A stretch of DNA of 64,000 nucleotides from Pinus tabuliformis (lineage: Eukaryota > Streptophyta > Pinopsida > Pinales > Pinaceae), in assembly GCA_031772625.1 (NCBI GenBank), contig CM062810.1:452166014-452230013 (forward strand), in the 5' to 3' direction. Positions within the stretch are counted from its first letter, which is position 1. Every line of letters starts with the position of its first letter. Positions 1 to 10,640 of this stretch are shown here, one piece after another. The notes under the pieces were generated by a model. The model was not told the origin of the DNA, did no database searches, and saw only the letters and a program-made list of their open reading frames with translations. The position numbers and the translations under genes were made by a program.

Positions 1-1297
1 AAAGCTTCTCTCCTGTTGCCAAAATGAACTCTATCCACCTTGTTCTTTCCCTTGTTGCCTCTTTCAAATGGGAAGTCCATCAGATGGATGTTAAATCTAC
101 CTTCTTGCATGGGGACTTGCATGAAGAAATCTATATGGAACAACCTATTAGCTTTATACAAACAGAATCTAGCCTTGTATGTCGGCTTAAGAAATCCCTT
201 TTTGGTCTCAAGCAAGCTCCTCGAGCTTGGTATGCCAAAATGGATAGATTTCTTTTATAAAATGGCTTTTCTAGGTGTCATTCTGACAATACTCTCTACA
301 CCAAGAAAGTGGGCAAGTCTCTTATCATTCTTGTTCTTTATGTTGATGATCTTATCCTGACTGGTAGTGATCCCAACCTTATAAACCATGTGAAGTCTAG
401 CCTTAAGAGGAAGTTTGAAATGACAGACTTAGGACACTTACATTATTTTCTTGGTCTTCAAGTCGTGCAATCCAAGGAAGGTATTTCCCTTTCCAGGTCC
501 AAGTATGCCTGTGATATTCTACGCCATTTTCACATGGAAGAATGTAAGCCAGCCCCTTCTCCCTTCAGTCTGGAGTCAAACTTTCAGCCACTTGTACTTC
601 TCCTGAAGTTGATGCTACCTTATACTGTTAACATGTAGGAAAATTTTTGTATCTAACCCATACTCGTCCTAACCTTTCCTTTGTTGTTGGCCTTGTTGCT
701 CGATTTATGCAAAACCCACATGAAATTCATTGGAAAGTAGCTAAAAGAATACTTCATTATGTTCGAGGTATAGTTCAGTTTGGCATTCATTACAGTGCCG
801 AAGCATCTCCTCTATTGGTTGGTTTCACTGATTCCGATTGGGCTGGTGACCCTGATGATCGGAAGTCTACTGCAGGTTATGTGTTCACTCTCGGTTTAGG
901 ACCTATTACATGGGCTTGCAAGAAACAAGGTGCCATTTCTCTTTCTTCAGTAGAAGCATAGTATCGTGGTGCCATAGAATATAGTAAGGAAGCCATGTGG
1001 CTTCGTTAAATCCTGTTAGAGTTTGGATTTCAACAGCAACATCCAACTACACTTTGGTGTGATAATCAAAGTGCCATTCAACTATGCAAAGGTCCAGTCC
1101 AACATCAGCGCAACAAACGCATTGAACTGCACATGCACTTCATCAGAAAGCTCATCCACGACCATGTTCTTGAAGTGCAATATTGTTCAACAAATGATCA
1201 AGTTGAAGACATCTTTACAAAGGCTCTCACAGAGGCAAAATTCACTAAACTTCGATTTATGGTTGGATTTCAGGAAGTTGTCATTAAGGGGGGATAG
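1..1297 (+). pseudogene. copia reverse transcriptase-RNase H remnant
   Basis: The translated text shows the copia RT signature YVDD (around 330-350), the FxGLKQAPRAWY block, and copia RNase H blocks (DSDWAGDPDDRKSTAGY, then ISLSSVEA). Reading moves between frames (24-260, 309-638, 647-961) and is broken by several stops, for example near 258, 636 and 959. It therefore cannot encode a full RT. In an intact element this region copies element RNA into DNA. It is truncated on the left by the window edge. Confidence 0.88.
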
Positions 1298-1378
1298 GCT
1301 CTAGTGCCTCCTTCCTTCTCCTATTGTGTCATATTTGTAAATCCTTCAATCCTATCCCAAGTTGTTCTTAAGGGGGGA

Positions 1379-1817
1379 TGTTAGGATATTCCGACACATA
1401 GGAAATAGTTAAGTATAACTTGGTCTAGTATAGAGTTAGGTAAAGTGTGTTTCTTTACTACGTACATTTTGTAGCTTACAATCTCACGGTCACGATATGT
1501 AGTGATCCAACAGTTCATTCTCTCCTCGCTATTATCGACACTTGATCCGTGGCTTAACACATGATTGGTCCATGATCTCTATTTAAAGAGCATGGAGGGT
1601 CATTTGTAGGTTAACCATCCATGAGAGAAGCTTATGTAAATTTTCATTCTTTTCTTAATAAATTGCCTGAAGTGGCCGTGTTGGCTCAGGCCGTGGATTG
1701 TTTCCCTCTTTGAGGGTTTTAACCACGTCAAAGGTACTGGTGTATTGATCCGTGATTTGTTTGTGAGCGGTGTCCTTTGGTGTTCTATCTGACGAACTTA
1801 CCCTGTAAATTCCTACA
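1379..1817 (+). repeat. Cop-1 3' LTR
   Basis: The LTR starts TGTTAGGATATTC straight after the purine tract AAGGGGGGA and ends ATTCCTACA. The ends are the short inverted repeat TGTTAGGA / TCCTACA. It is 439 bp and matches the two 449-bp LTRs of Cop-2 at 36503 and 42275. It contains CTATTTAAAG, a plausible TATA element, near 1580. Confidence 0.92.
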
Positions 1818-1818
1818 T

Positions 1819-3546
1819 TGCCAAGGCAGCAAGTAGTTTGAAAATCCCAATGAACTCCAACAATAAATTTGAAATCCATGTCAAGCATCGTCCAACCATT
1901 CCAGAAAATCAGAGATATTGGCAAATGTTTCAAGATGATGAGGAGAATAATGATTTTTTGCAAAACAAAGGCAAGTTCAAAGAAACCTCAATTGATGTAG
2001 AAAATGATGATAGTAAAGGGAATGCTATAGATGAAGTGCAGATCAATGAAATGGACGTGTTGCAGCTGAAGAATAACATTATTCCTAAAGGTATGATACC
2101 TCTAGAAGAACTTTTTGATCAAGATGATGTAGCCCGCAAGCCAACATTGCAGCCAACATAGAAGGGTGTAGAAGATGTCAATGTAGGAACAACTGCCAAT
2201 CGTAAGTTGGTAAAATTGTCGAAAGCATTTCCGCCAAAGATCAAGGACAAATATATCAATTTGATGGCTTCATTTGCAGATGTGCTTTCTTGGGATTACT
2301 CTGACTTAAAGACCTATGATACCAATATAATTCAACACACTATACCTATCAAGCCCAATCAAAAACCATTTAGACAGAAGCTGAGAAGGATAAATCCAAA
2401 GTTGTTTCCATCTATTTAAAAGGAGGTAAACCGGTTGTACGAGTCAGGTATCATTGTGCCCATCAGATTTTCAGATTGGATCTCTAACTCAGTGCCCATA
2501 CGAAAGAAGACAGGTCAGATCCACTTGTGCATTGATTTCAGAAATCTCAATAAAGTCTCATTGAAGGACAACTATCCACTGCCCAAAATGGACCATATAC
2601 TTCAGCGAGTAGTGGGGGCATCTCATATGTCACTACTTGATGGTTATTCCAGATATAACCAAATTTCTATCCATGAGGATGATCGAGATAAGACAGCATT
2701 CACCACTCCATGGGGAACCTTTCATTATGCCAAAATTCCTTTCGGTTTAAAAAATGCAGGTGCCACATTTCAGTGTGCAATGGACTTGGCTTTTGTGAAT
2801 GAGAAGGATGTGTTTTTGGTGGTGTACCTAGATGATTTGACATTGTTTTCTAGATATGATGAAGAACACATGCACCATATAAAAATTGTCCTTCAAAAGT
2901 GCATAAAATATGGTTTATCGCTGAATCCTAAGAAGAGCGTGTTCGCCATGGAGGAAGGAAAATTGCTCAGGCACATTATTTCAAAGGATGGCATTCATAT
3001 TGACCCAGCACATGTGCAAGAAATTCAGAAAATCGATTTTCCCCAGAATAAAAAAGAGATACAACCGTTCAATGGTAAGATGAATTTTCTGCGTCGCTTT
3101 GTGCCTAATCTTGTTGAACACTTAAGAGAGATGACCAACCGGCTCAAGAAGGATAGCCAAGTGAAATGGACAGAGGAGGCTACAAAATCTTTCAATTTGA
3201 TCAAATTGGCCCTTTCTTCAACTCCAGTTCTAGTAAGCCCGGACTACACTTAGGATTTCATATTGTTTTCATTTGCTTCGGAGCACACTATGGCGGCAGT
3301 ATTATTGCAGAAAAGAGATGATCATGAAAGACCCATTGCATTCTTTAGCAGAGCCATAGGAGATGCAGCTTTAAAGTACAACATCATTGAGAAGCAAGCC
3401 CTGGCACTGGTGAAGGCATTGAAGGATTTCCGAGTATATATTCTACATTCTCATATTTTGGCCTATGTTCCTAACACTGCTATAAAATATGTTTTAGTGC
3501 AGACCAATCCGGAAGGAAGATGAGGCAAATGGATTATAGCCTTGCT
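1819..3546 (+). pseudogene. Gyp-C pol, part 1: linker, RT and start of RNase H
   Basis: Open from just after Cop-1. RT blocks are clear: a primer-grip-side block with CIDFRNLNK, the PFGLKNAGATFQ block and the catalytic YLDD (near 2827-2838). RNase H begins with FASEHTMAAVLLQ; its first catalytic Asp is replaced, as is common in Tat/Athila-type elements. In-frame stops occur at 2159 (TAG), 2417 (TAA) and 3251 (TAG), each explainable as C to T in a glutamine codon. The frame runs through to the Gyp-A insertion site and continues at 11702. Confidence 0.87.
3542..3546. repeat. Target-site duplication of Gyp-A, left copy
   Basis: TTGCT here is repeated at 11702-11706. Removing Gyp-A plus one copy gives uninterrupted RNase H coding (…WIIALLEYD…). 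This fixes the LTR start at 3547 (TGCTGTGGGG) rather than at the TGTGGGG three bases further in. Confidence 0.93.
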
Positions 3547-4607
3547 TGCTGTGGGGAAAAGTATCCGACTCGGATGACCCTATCCCTACTCTAAGGGTGA
3601 CAGTCCTTAGCAACAACTGAAAGTAAAGCTTTGATTATTTTCCTTTATGAAAGTACAGAGAAGGAAGAAAAGATTAACCAACCGGTGTCTTTCGCTTTTG
3701 TCGATCCTGTCCTCTCTCTTTGTCTCTTGTTCCCAGCTCCTTGCTCCCTTTGCCGGCCCAGCTACACACAGATCCTGCACAAACAAGAGAGGGAAACTAC
3801 AAGAAACATGTACTCATAACTGATGCATGGATTAGAGTGAATCAGATATACAAGTAAATACAATACATCAATGCAATGCAAGTATATAGTAGAACATTCA
3901 AAGCTTTACTGATAGAAGTAAAGGGTTCTGAGAAGGTTACAACCATCAATGGCTCCAATCCAGCAGCACCTCCCCAGCAGCAAGAAATCTCATCTTCACC
4001 TCTAGAAAGCAATCACCCAATAGCTCTAACTGTAAACCAACAGCACTTCCTTGCTTTGCACAAAATTCCAGCCTCCTTAGACCTCATAGAAGAGCTCTAT
4101 ATATAGGATAGAAGAAGAGAGGATGAGTCAGCTTGAGACTGACATAAAGCTGCCTTGTGTCCTCTCCCTCTTCAGTTAAACTTCAGTTCTTGAGTCCACT
4201 TGGAGATCCTTGCTTACACATGGAGATCAAGTACCTCTTACTCATCACAGGGCGAATCTCTTGAACCAAGTGTCAGTTTGGAAGCTTCCTGGGCAATCGA
4301 CACCTTGCAGAATGACTGTGCCACTTGGCCAATCTCGCCCAGCGCAGGTAGCCTTCATTAGATTTGACTTTCAGCACAGGTACAAGGAGGAGCAGTTGCA
4401 TTCCAGCGCAGATGCTCAGTGGGGCAGCTGACATGATCCAAAAATACCCTGTTTCTGAGTGTTTTCAGGTGGAGAACTGATGGGAAGTGCTGTGGTTTGC
4501 TGACCCTGTTCTTCTAGGGGTAAGAACAACATGTTTAGAGACTGAGGATCCCTGTAATTAATGACATTTCATGCTCCATGCTGCGAGGCACAAAAATGTC
4601 TATAACA
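3547..4607 (-). repeat. Gyp-A 3' LTR (element orientation)
   Basis: 1,061 bp. In element orientation it starts TGTTATAGAC and ends CCCCACAGCA. It contains the palindromic TATA-like CTATATATAG at 4097-4106. It is preceded (element orientation) by the purine tract CTTTAGGGGGCAAC. Confidence 0.93.
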
Positions 4608-4621
4608 GTTGCCCCCTAAAG
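4608..4621 (-). other. Polypurine tract of Gyp-A
   Basis: Minus strand CTTTAGGGGGCAAC abuts the LTR start. This is the expected plus-strand priming site. The core CTTTAGGGGG is identical in Gyp-B (45821-45835). Confidence 0.85.
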
Positions 4622-7301
4622 TATGAGGCCGTTTATCGGGTGAAATGCTTTATCTAGAGGGTCCGAAGTTCATTCCAGTGCTGAGGAGGCGCCCTGTAAT
4701 ACAGTACAATACAATACATTACTTTTCATTCTGCTTTCATGATCTAGCTGAGGCGGGCATTCCCATGCTCAGCTTTATAAATACATTTTGGTACATATAA
4801 CAGACGATCGTCTGATGGTAGACTGATAATTTTCTGCTGAAATTATCATCCTTTGAATAGGATGATCATCTGCTGCAATGATGTACATGACAAATGCTTT
4901 TATATTTCCTGAATATATATCGCAGCCCGGATGGATGAAACTAGATCCGGGGTCTTCAAACTCGTTCGATCTTCACTCTAAGTACAAGTCGATCCATGTG
5001 AGAATTGCGCTGAAGTCGAACATGGAAAGACATCACTTGATTACCGGCCAATAATGAAAACCGTTAACAAGCGCGAGAGGAATCACCGATAATGATAATG
5101 ACCCTCAAGGTACTGCAGTACAATTCACGTGGCGTGAATAAAGGACTTGGTGTCGAACGCCACGCAAAATCTTCTGGTCGAAGGTCATTGATGTATACCT
5201 GTCGCCGGAAGTGAGAAACTTGCCATTGAGGCATGCAAGCTTCAAAGTACTGATGGGGTTGTTCCTAGATCAACTTCTTGGATAATGAGCTGAAGTCGAC
5301 AAGAAGCGATCCGTCAAAGGAGGGCCTTAATGAATCCCACATCAATGACACGGAACGAAGCTAATGATTTTAGTGGAGGTGAAAACAAACTGTGACATAT
5401 GATTCAGGGTGGCGATCATGAATGGATGAAGGATAATGTATGGCAGTGGATGGGACACGGTTGACACTTTCAGAATGACCTCTCTTGAACATATAACAAC
5501 ACTGATGCGATGGATCGGTAGCATTACCCCAAATGTGGATGGTTTGGCGAGGACCATGGTGATGAGACCGGTGAATGAAACAACCCAACCCGATGTGGTA
5601 CGGAGGAAAAGTGTCATGTTCAAGAGCGACTTGCTACCATTAAACTTTGATGTTCTCCCAATTTTTCCCCAGTCATTTCTGACCAGTACCTCTTTATTTT
5701 TGTCAAGCTTGAGGAGGATAACATATTCTTGTTCTATAACCTACCCTTCGGGCAAGCCCATCGCTATGATTTAACGAGCTTAGCAATAGGGAAACTCGTT
5801 CTCGTCTAAAGACAAGTTTGTCGCTATTTAATGAATTTAACGAGTCTAACGACAAGGATAACTCGGTCCTTTTCATTTTTAGAGAGTCTGAAAAGGTACA
5901 GAAAGTTAACTCCATGATTCCTTTTTCGTCAGCTAAACCCTTAAGTCCGAAAAAGTATAAAACAATACAGAAGGGATGGGTGTTCGGTACTTTTAACGAG
6001 CTGAACAAGACAAGCACTCGATCTTTTTGTGTAATAATCCCTCAGGTCCAAAAAAGATTAAAATCTAGAGGAGGGATAGCTCTTCCGGTTGTTTAACGAG
6101 CTGGAAGGCCAAAACTCGGCAAACTTTTCATATTTTACGAGTCAGTGAAAAGAGCTTAAAGAAGACTCGTCTTTTGAGGAACGAGTGATAAACAGGGATA
6201 GCAGTAGATTCTAGGTACAGGTTGGAATTTTCCAATCACGGCAGTGTCACAAGGATGGCTAGGTGAAATCACTCTTCGCAGCTGTTTCTCGAAAGAGGTA
6301 AACACACAAATGGAGGTGAATGATCGGCCAAATGAAATGGAGGTGATGGATGAAAACACGACCAAGGCTTTTAAGGCTGATAAATTTACGATCGCAATGG
6401 TTATTTACCGGTTCATTTTTTCTGAATGAGCTTGAACTCTAAAGGAAAGCCTGCTCATAACTTATGTTTATTTTTTAACGAGCATGAACTATGTGCTAAA
6501 ACTGCTCGGATCTTGCGTTTATTTTTTAACGAGCATGAACTATGTGCTAAAACTGCTCGATATACCAGTCATAATAAGAACGCCTCCTGTGAGATAACTA
6601 TTTTTTAAGGAGCTTTATCTCACGAAGCTATGCTCCAATTTTGGCAAGTTTTTACCTTTGCCCCACAGGCTTTCTTCATGCAAGGTCGGAAACGGCTAAT
6701 CCTACGAGTTTAAAGGGTTAGACCTACAGGTTTAAAGGGAGGACCTAAAAATTTAAAAAAAACAAAAAGTCGTCCCTCGCTCACATTCCAAAGTTTGCAT
6801 GCCCCCAGGTATAGGATAGAATTTCGGGGCTACCTCTTTTCAACGAGGCCTGCCTCTTTCTTATTATCCGAAGAGGATTCTATTTGCTGCCGCAAATCAA
6901 TCTCTTTCTTCGGCGGTGTCTATCATTGGGTTGTCCAAAGCAGGTTACCCTCTGTCACAACAATATAATCTCCTTCTTTGGAGGCTGCCCCTACTTATCC
7001 TTCAAAACATTTGTTTTAATGGGTGAGGTTTGCTTTTTCCCCAAAGATGGTTACTACTTGTTACAATAAGGGAATTCCTACTTGGGCAGTGCCCACCTAT
7101 TTAGACAAAGGTGAATGACTCTTTTGCCAAACACATAGCTTTAACAAAAGAATACTATTCCAGAACAACCCCTCTTCCATCCACAGACGGGGTACGGACT
7201 AGTCATATTCTTCTGCGGAAATTCTTCCTTATACCCAGGGTTTCTTCTGCCCGAAGCAGACCAGGGTGCATGCCCCCTGGGTCCTAGTCTTTCTTTCCGA
7301 A
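4622..7301 (-). other. Gyp-A 3' noncoding region
   Basis: About 2.7 kb between the single gene and the 3' LTR, with no convincing coding frame on either strand. The part at 4900-5770 aligns by eye with Gyp-B 46140-46930: shared phrases include CGCAGCC-GGATGG, ACTTGATTACC, GTTAACAAGCG and AAGCTTGAGGAGGATAACATAT. From about 5770 to 7000 the DNA is a loose array of AACGAG / CTCG motifs. A function in packaging, 3' processing or transcription is inference. Confidence 0.6.
6466..6559. repeat. Two 43-bp direct repeats with an internal hairpin
   Basis: Identical 43-bp copies at 6466-6508 and 6517-6559, period 51. Each contains AACGAGCA…TGCTCG, which can pair as a 6-bp stem (CGAGCA/TGCTCG). They are the clearest members of the wider AACGAG array in this noncoding region. 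Confidence 0.8.
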
Positions 7302-8924
7302 TCACTCGCTCTCATCGGGAAGGAGGACTGGGGGCGGAGGCGTATCTTGAGTGAACAGACCATTCAGGATTGGTATTTGACTATTTGCGATGCGAGATCC
7401 CGGAAATGAAAGTTGGTCTACGAGCTTGACCATCCTTCCTTCGTGTGGAAAACACATTACTCTAAAGAGTGAGGAGACTATCGCTCCCATGCAATAAATA
7501 TAGTCGCGTCCAAGGAGTAGGTTATAATCCAAGGGTCCTTGGATGACCAACACGTTCACATTAACGGTCTTCCCTTTCAATGTAACAGGTACATTGGGGA
7601 GGATTCCTAATGGTCGACTGGTTCCTTTATCAAAACCTGAGAGATTTCTTAACTCAGGTAAAAGCGTCGGGGAACCCAGTGCTTTCCAAGCAACAGAGGA
7701 AAGGATACTCACAGACGCCCCTTCATCAATGATAGTACCAGCCATAATCATTCTATAGATCTGGACAATGATTCTGAATGGTATACTGGCTGGTAACCGG
7801 GGTCTGCCTAGTTGATTCCAATCAAAGGATACAACCAGGTTGCTTGGTGGTGGGACCGAATATACGGCCGGGTATGACCCTGATGATGTTCCTTCCTGCG
7901 ATAAAGGAATGGGCGCATTGCCCTGACGCTCATCAGAGTCGGTGCTAATGAAAAGAACCTGGATGGTGTCATCCTTATTCTCTTCAGTGAGGGTGTCGCA
8001 TGAAGATGACTCTTCGGCGACGGTGTCATTTGAAGATGGGTCTTCAATGACGGAGTCATTGGACGATGAAACCTCTGAAGGAAGAACCGGGTCAACTGTC
8101 GTTTCGACCTTTAGACTTTCGTCTGGTCTGGATTCAGTAGGTTCATTCTCAATGACCGACACTTCAGCTGACCACTTGGACGGGTCGGCTGGATTTTCAA
8201 CTATCAAGGGATTAGGCGCGAGTTTTTGGTATCCAGGAGGAAGTCGTAACGGTGAAACCCGACGATCTTCCAAAACTCTCTCTGCCTCATCTAAGAATGG
8301 ACATTTGTGGATGGCATGCTCGCCTTCACACAATACACAGGGTGATCTTGGTCTCCCTCTTCGTCCTTCACTCTTGCTAGTTGACGGACTGCAATCAACA
8401 TGACTATCAGAGGTTGATGCTACCGGATTGTGCAACCTTGGGGACCAGTCCCTTAGTATCCGGGGAATACAAGGACAATCACGATGAAAGTGGTTCCCTT
8501 TGCAAATGACACATGGCGATTTAGGCCCGGTCGGTGCAGTGTGTGGGTTTTTGTCAGCTTTCTTCTGCTTGCCCCCAGTCGCCTTCGCCATAGGCTCCTT
8601 CTGCTTCTTTTCTTTCTTCTTCTTTTCCTTCTTCTCTTTGGGAGGCTGACTTTTGCCAGCTCTACCTCGCGAAGATGAAGGATCAGAGGAAGTATCGTAG
8701 GAAGTAGAAGGCTGGTGGGTAGTTCTAGATTGTTCTGACTGTTGATTCGACTGCTCAGGATTAGTGGCGATCTGGACTACATTAGTTGAAAAGAGCCATA
8801 CAGGTAGGCCAATTGTCAATCCTGGAAGTGACAATGTTGCCATATGAGGCGCACCAACATCTCCCCAAGAGGAGAAGGGATTTGGACTTCCGCCAAGGTT
8901 GCTTCCTTGGTTGGTGGGCTCCAT
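7302..8924 (-). CDS. Gyp-A nucleocapsid-protease protein
   Basis: An intact 540-residue frame from ATG at 8924; the frame is open slightly further upstream but without ATG. A lysine-rich stretch (about 95-125) is followed by two zinc knuckles, C138-C141-H145-C150 and C196-C199-H203-C208. Both are spaced CX2CX3HX4C rather than the usual CX2CX4HX4C. After an acidic Ser-rich linker comes a retropepsin-like domain with IIDEGAS (D400-E401-G402) and the conserved LDYNLLLGR block (about 465-473). It matches residues ~420-830 of the Gyp-B polyprotein. Capsid, RT, RNase H and integrase are absent, yet there is no stop or frameshift. A splice-acceptor-like TGATCTTTCAG lies just upstream of the ATG. Likely role: RNA binding and proteolysis in trans with a helper element. 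Confidence 0.85.
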   Translation of the reverse strand: MEPTNQGSNLGGSPNPFSSWGDVGAPHMATLSLPGLTIGLPVWLFSTNVVQIATNPEQSNQQSEQSRTTHQPSTSYDTSSDPSSSRGRAGKSQPPKEKKEKKKKEKKQKEPMAKATGGKQKKADKNPHTAPTGPKSPCVICKGNHFHRDCPCIPRILRDWSPRLHNPVASTSDSHVDCSPSTSKSEGRRGRPRSPCVLCEGEHAIHKCPFLDEAERVLEDRRVSPLRLPPGYQKLAPNPLIVENPADPSKWSAEVSVIENEPTESRPDESLKVETTVDPVLPSEVSSSNDSVIEDPSSNDTVAEESSSCDTLTEENKDDTIQVLFISTDSDERQGNAPIPLSQEGTSSGSYPAVYSVPPPSNLVVSFDWNQLGRPRLPASIPFRIIVQIYRMIMAGTIIDEGASVSILSSVAWKALGSPTLLPELRNLSGFDKGTSRPLGILPNVPVTLKGKTVNVNVLVIQGPLDYNLLLGRDYIYCMGAIVSSLFRVMCFPHEGRMVKLVDQLSFPGSRIANSQIPILNGLFTQDTPPPPVLLPDESE

Positions 8925-10619
8925 ACTTTTCAACTGAAAGATCAACGTGGGAATAACATGTGATTATGTTCCGCTTAAAATAAATTTTATTAACGACGCT
9001 TTTAGACACAAACTCGCTTTTTCATGTTTTAAGAGTCGAGAAAAAGCTAAAGATGACTCTAGTCGCCTTCGATGTATTAACGAGCCCGAAGTGACAAATG
9101 CTCGGTTGGACTTTTTCAGTTATAGAGTTTGAAAAAGGGCAAAAGAAACTGCTCTGGAGATCTAGGCAGAGGGTGTGCCAAACCTTTCGCGAAACCACAG
9201 AATACGTTTTACGGTACGGGTGGTCGATCTTCGTGAATGCTGTGTTCACTGCATCGCGATCAGTAGGGCGGTCGACACGGCTTCCTATGGATAAAGGATA
9301 ATTGCCTATAGGGGTCTCCCAATATACGCGACGGTACGCGGGAGCACAAGTCCGTATTAGTGCCACCGACTCTCAGGAGGAATCACCCACCTTCGTAGAG
9401 ATCGACAGTCACTATGTTTAACGACGCCGGAACACGTCTCTACCTAGACCTCTAGATGTTTGCGTTATGTTACAAAGCATTGTTATGTAAATTGGGTTTA
9501 TTTTAATGTTGATCTTGCTTAGCAGTTTGCCTTTAAGGATCACCACGAGATGTATATATACAACTTCCTAAATGCAATCTAAGATGAGAAGCAAAACTTT
9601 TCAATCTTTCAACTTTGAAAACCTTAATCTACTGAGGGAAAAGAAAGACACAACTTTTCGCACAGATCATAGAACACACACTAAAATGCAAATTTTCCTA
9701 AATCGTCAAGCACACAGTCAAATGCAAAATGCACAATGCATGTATTTCTTTTCGTTATCCTTAATGTTGATGTAAGACAGAAAGGAAACTGTTGTATGAC
9801 TTTGAATCTAATTTCAAGCAGAAATAAACAAGCTTGTCCAAAATCAAAAGACACCTTAAGATCGACTTGTTTAGACACTGGAAATGTATAGATTCAAACC
9901 ATAAAATGAAAAACAAACAAACTCAAACGGCCATGAACAGTAACAAAACTAGCTCTTAAGATCACAAAGACACTTTTACAGTTCAGGATCTAAGAGGTCA
10001 CAGCTATACTGGTTCGCTTTTCACAATGGGAAACTGTAACTGAAACAAGAAATACTGAAAGAACACTCACAGTTTCATCACACAACTGAGGCGGAATAAT
10101 GTCAAGGAAAGTTGGTTTACAGCAAGTACAATGACAAGCAATCAGCAGCAAAAATCAGTGAAAACAGGGCTAAGACACAGTGGGAAACCTCAGGAAGACA
10201 TAGCCTAACTGGATCAGCGCAGGCTCTGGTCTGTCAAGTTGACTCTCAGCGCAGTTCCCGAAGGGAGTACCTGCGCTGAAATGCAGACTGCCTGTGGACA
10301 GCCTGCACTGAGACACGAGAGTTGCGTTTACAAGGATTTCCGGGTCATAAAAAGCTCAAAAATGCATTGTTTTTGCTGAAATAAAAAGCTATAGGTCAAG
10401 TACAGGCTAAGGGATGATCAAGAGGATGAAAAGCTATCACAAAGAGTACAAGAGTCTTTTGTAGATCAGCTCTTCAAATCATGAATCTGCTCAGAAAATG
10501 AGCAAGAGTAGCAGCGCTTCTACTTCGCTTTTGATATAGTCAAAAGCTTTTCGATTTGGTACTCTTTGGTTCAGGAAATGAATAGCAAAGATACTACAAA
10601 TACCAACAAGATACTAGGC
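8925..10619 (-). other. Gyp-A 5' leader
   Basis: About 1.7 kb between PBS and the coding frame. No convincing gene. It contains more AACGAG/AACGACG motifs (9000-9430) and, at 10215-10320, a cluster of AGCGCAG / CTGCGCTGA motifs that also occur in the Gyp-A LTR (near 4345 and 4406). A packaging signal would be expected here, but none can be identified by eye. Confidence 0.55.
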
Positions 10620-10637
10620 TCCCCAGCGGAGTCGCCA
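10620..10637 (-). other. Primer-binding site, tRNA-Arg type (Gyp-A)
   Basis: Minus strand TGGCGACTCCGCTGGGGA, three bases inside the 5' LTR. It is complementary to the 3' end of plant tRNA-Arg(ACG) including CCA, as I recall that tRNA. Ogre-type gypsy elements are known to use tRNA-Arg. Gyp-B has the identical 18-mer at 59162-59179. Confidence 0.85.
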
Positions 10638-10640
10638 GTT

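Larger units (their letters stand above)
1..1817 (+). mobile_element. Ty1/copia element Cop-1, 3' half
   Basis: The window opens inside the reverse transcriptase of a copia element and runs through RNase H, a polypurine tract (1369-1378) and a complete LTR ending in TCCTACA at 1817. The 5' half lies outside the window. It is the same family as the full-length copy at 36503-42723: the pol text and LTR match closely. The sequence directly after 1817 is open gypsy polyprotein, so this copy was inserted into Gyp-C. The TSD cannot be checked because the left end is missing. Confidence 0.9.

Noticed and set aside
3550-3553. LTR start of Gyp-A at TGTGGGG
   Set aside because: The partner LTR begins three bases earlier (TGTTGTGGGG), and only the start at 3547 gives a perfect 5-bp TSD.
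7942-8403. 153-codon plus-strand frame
   Set aside because: Antisense shadow of the acidic/Ser-rich part of the Gyp-A protein.
10620-10637. A tRNA-Arg gene fragment
   Set aside because: Only the 3' 18 bases match, at the PBS position, and the same occurs in Gyp-B. It is a primer-binding site.
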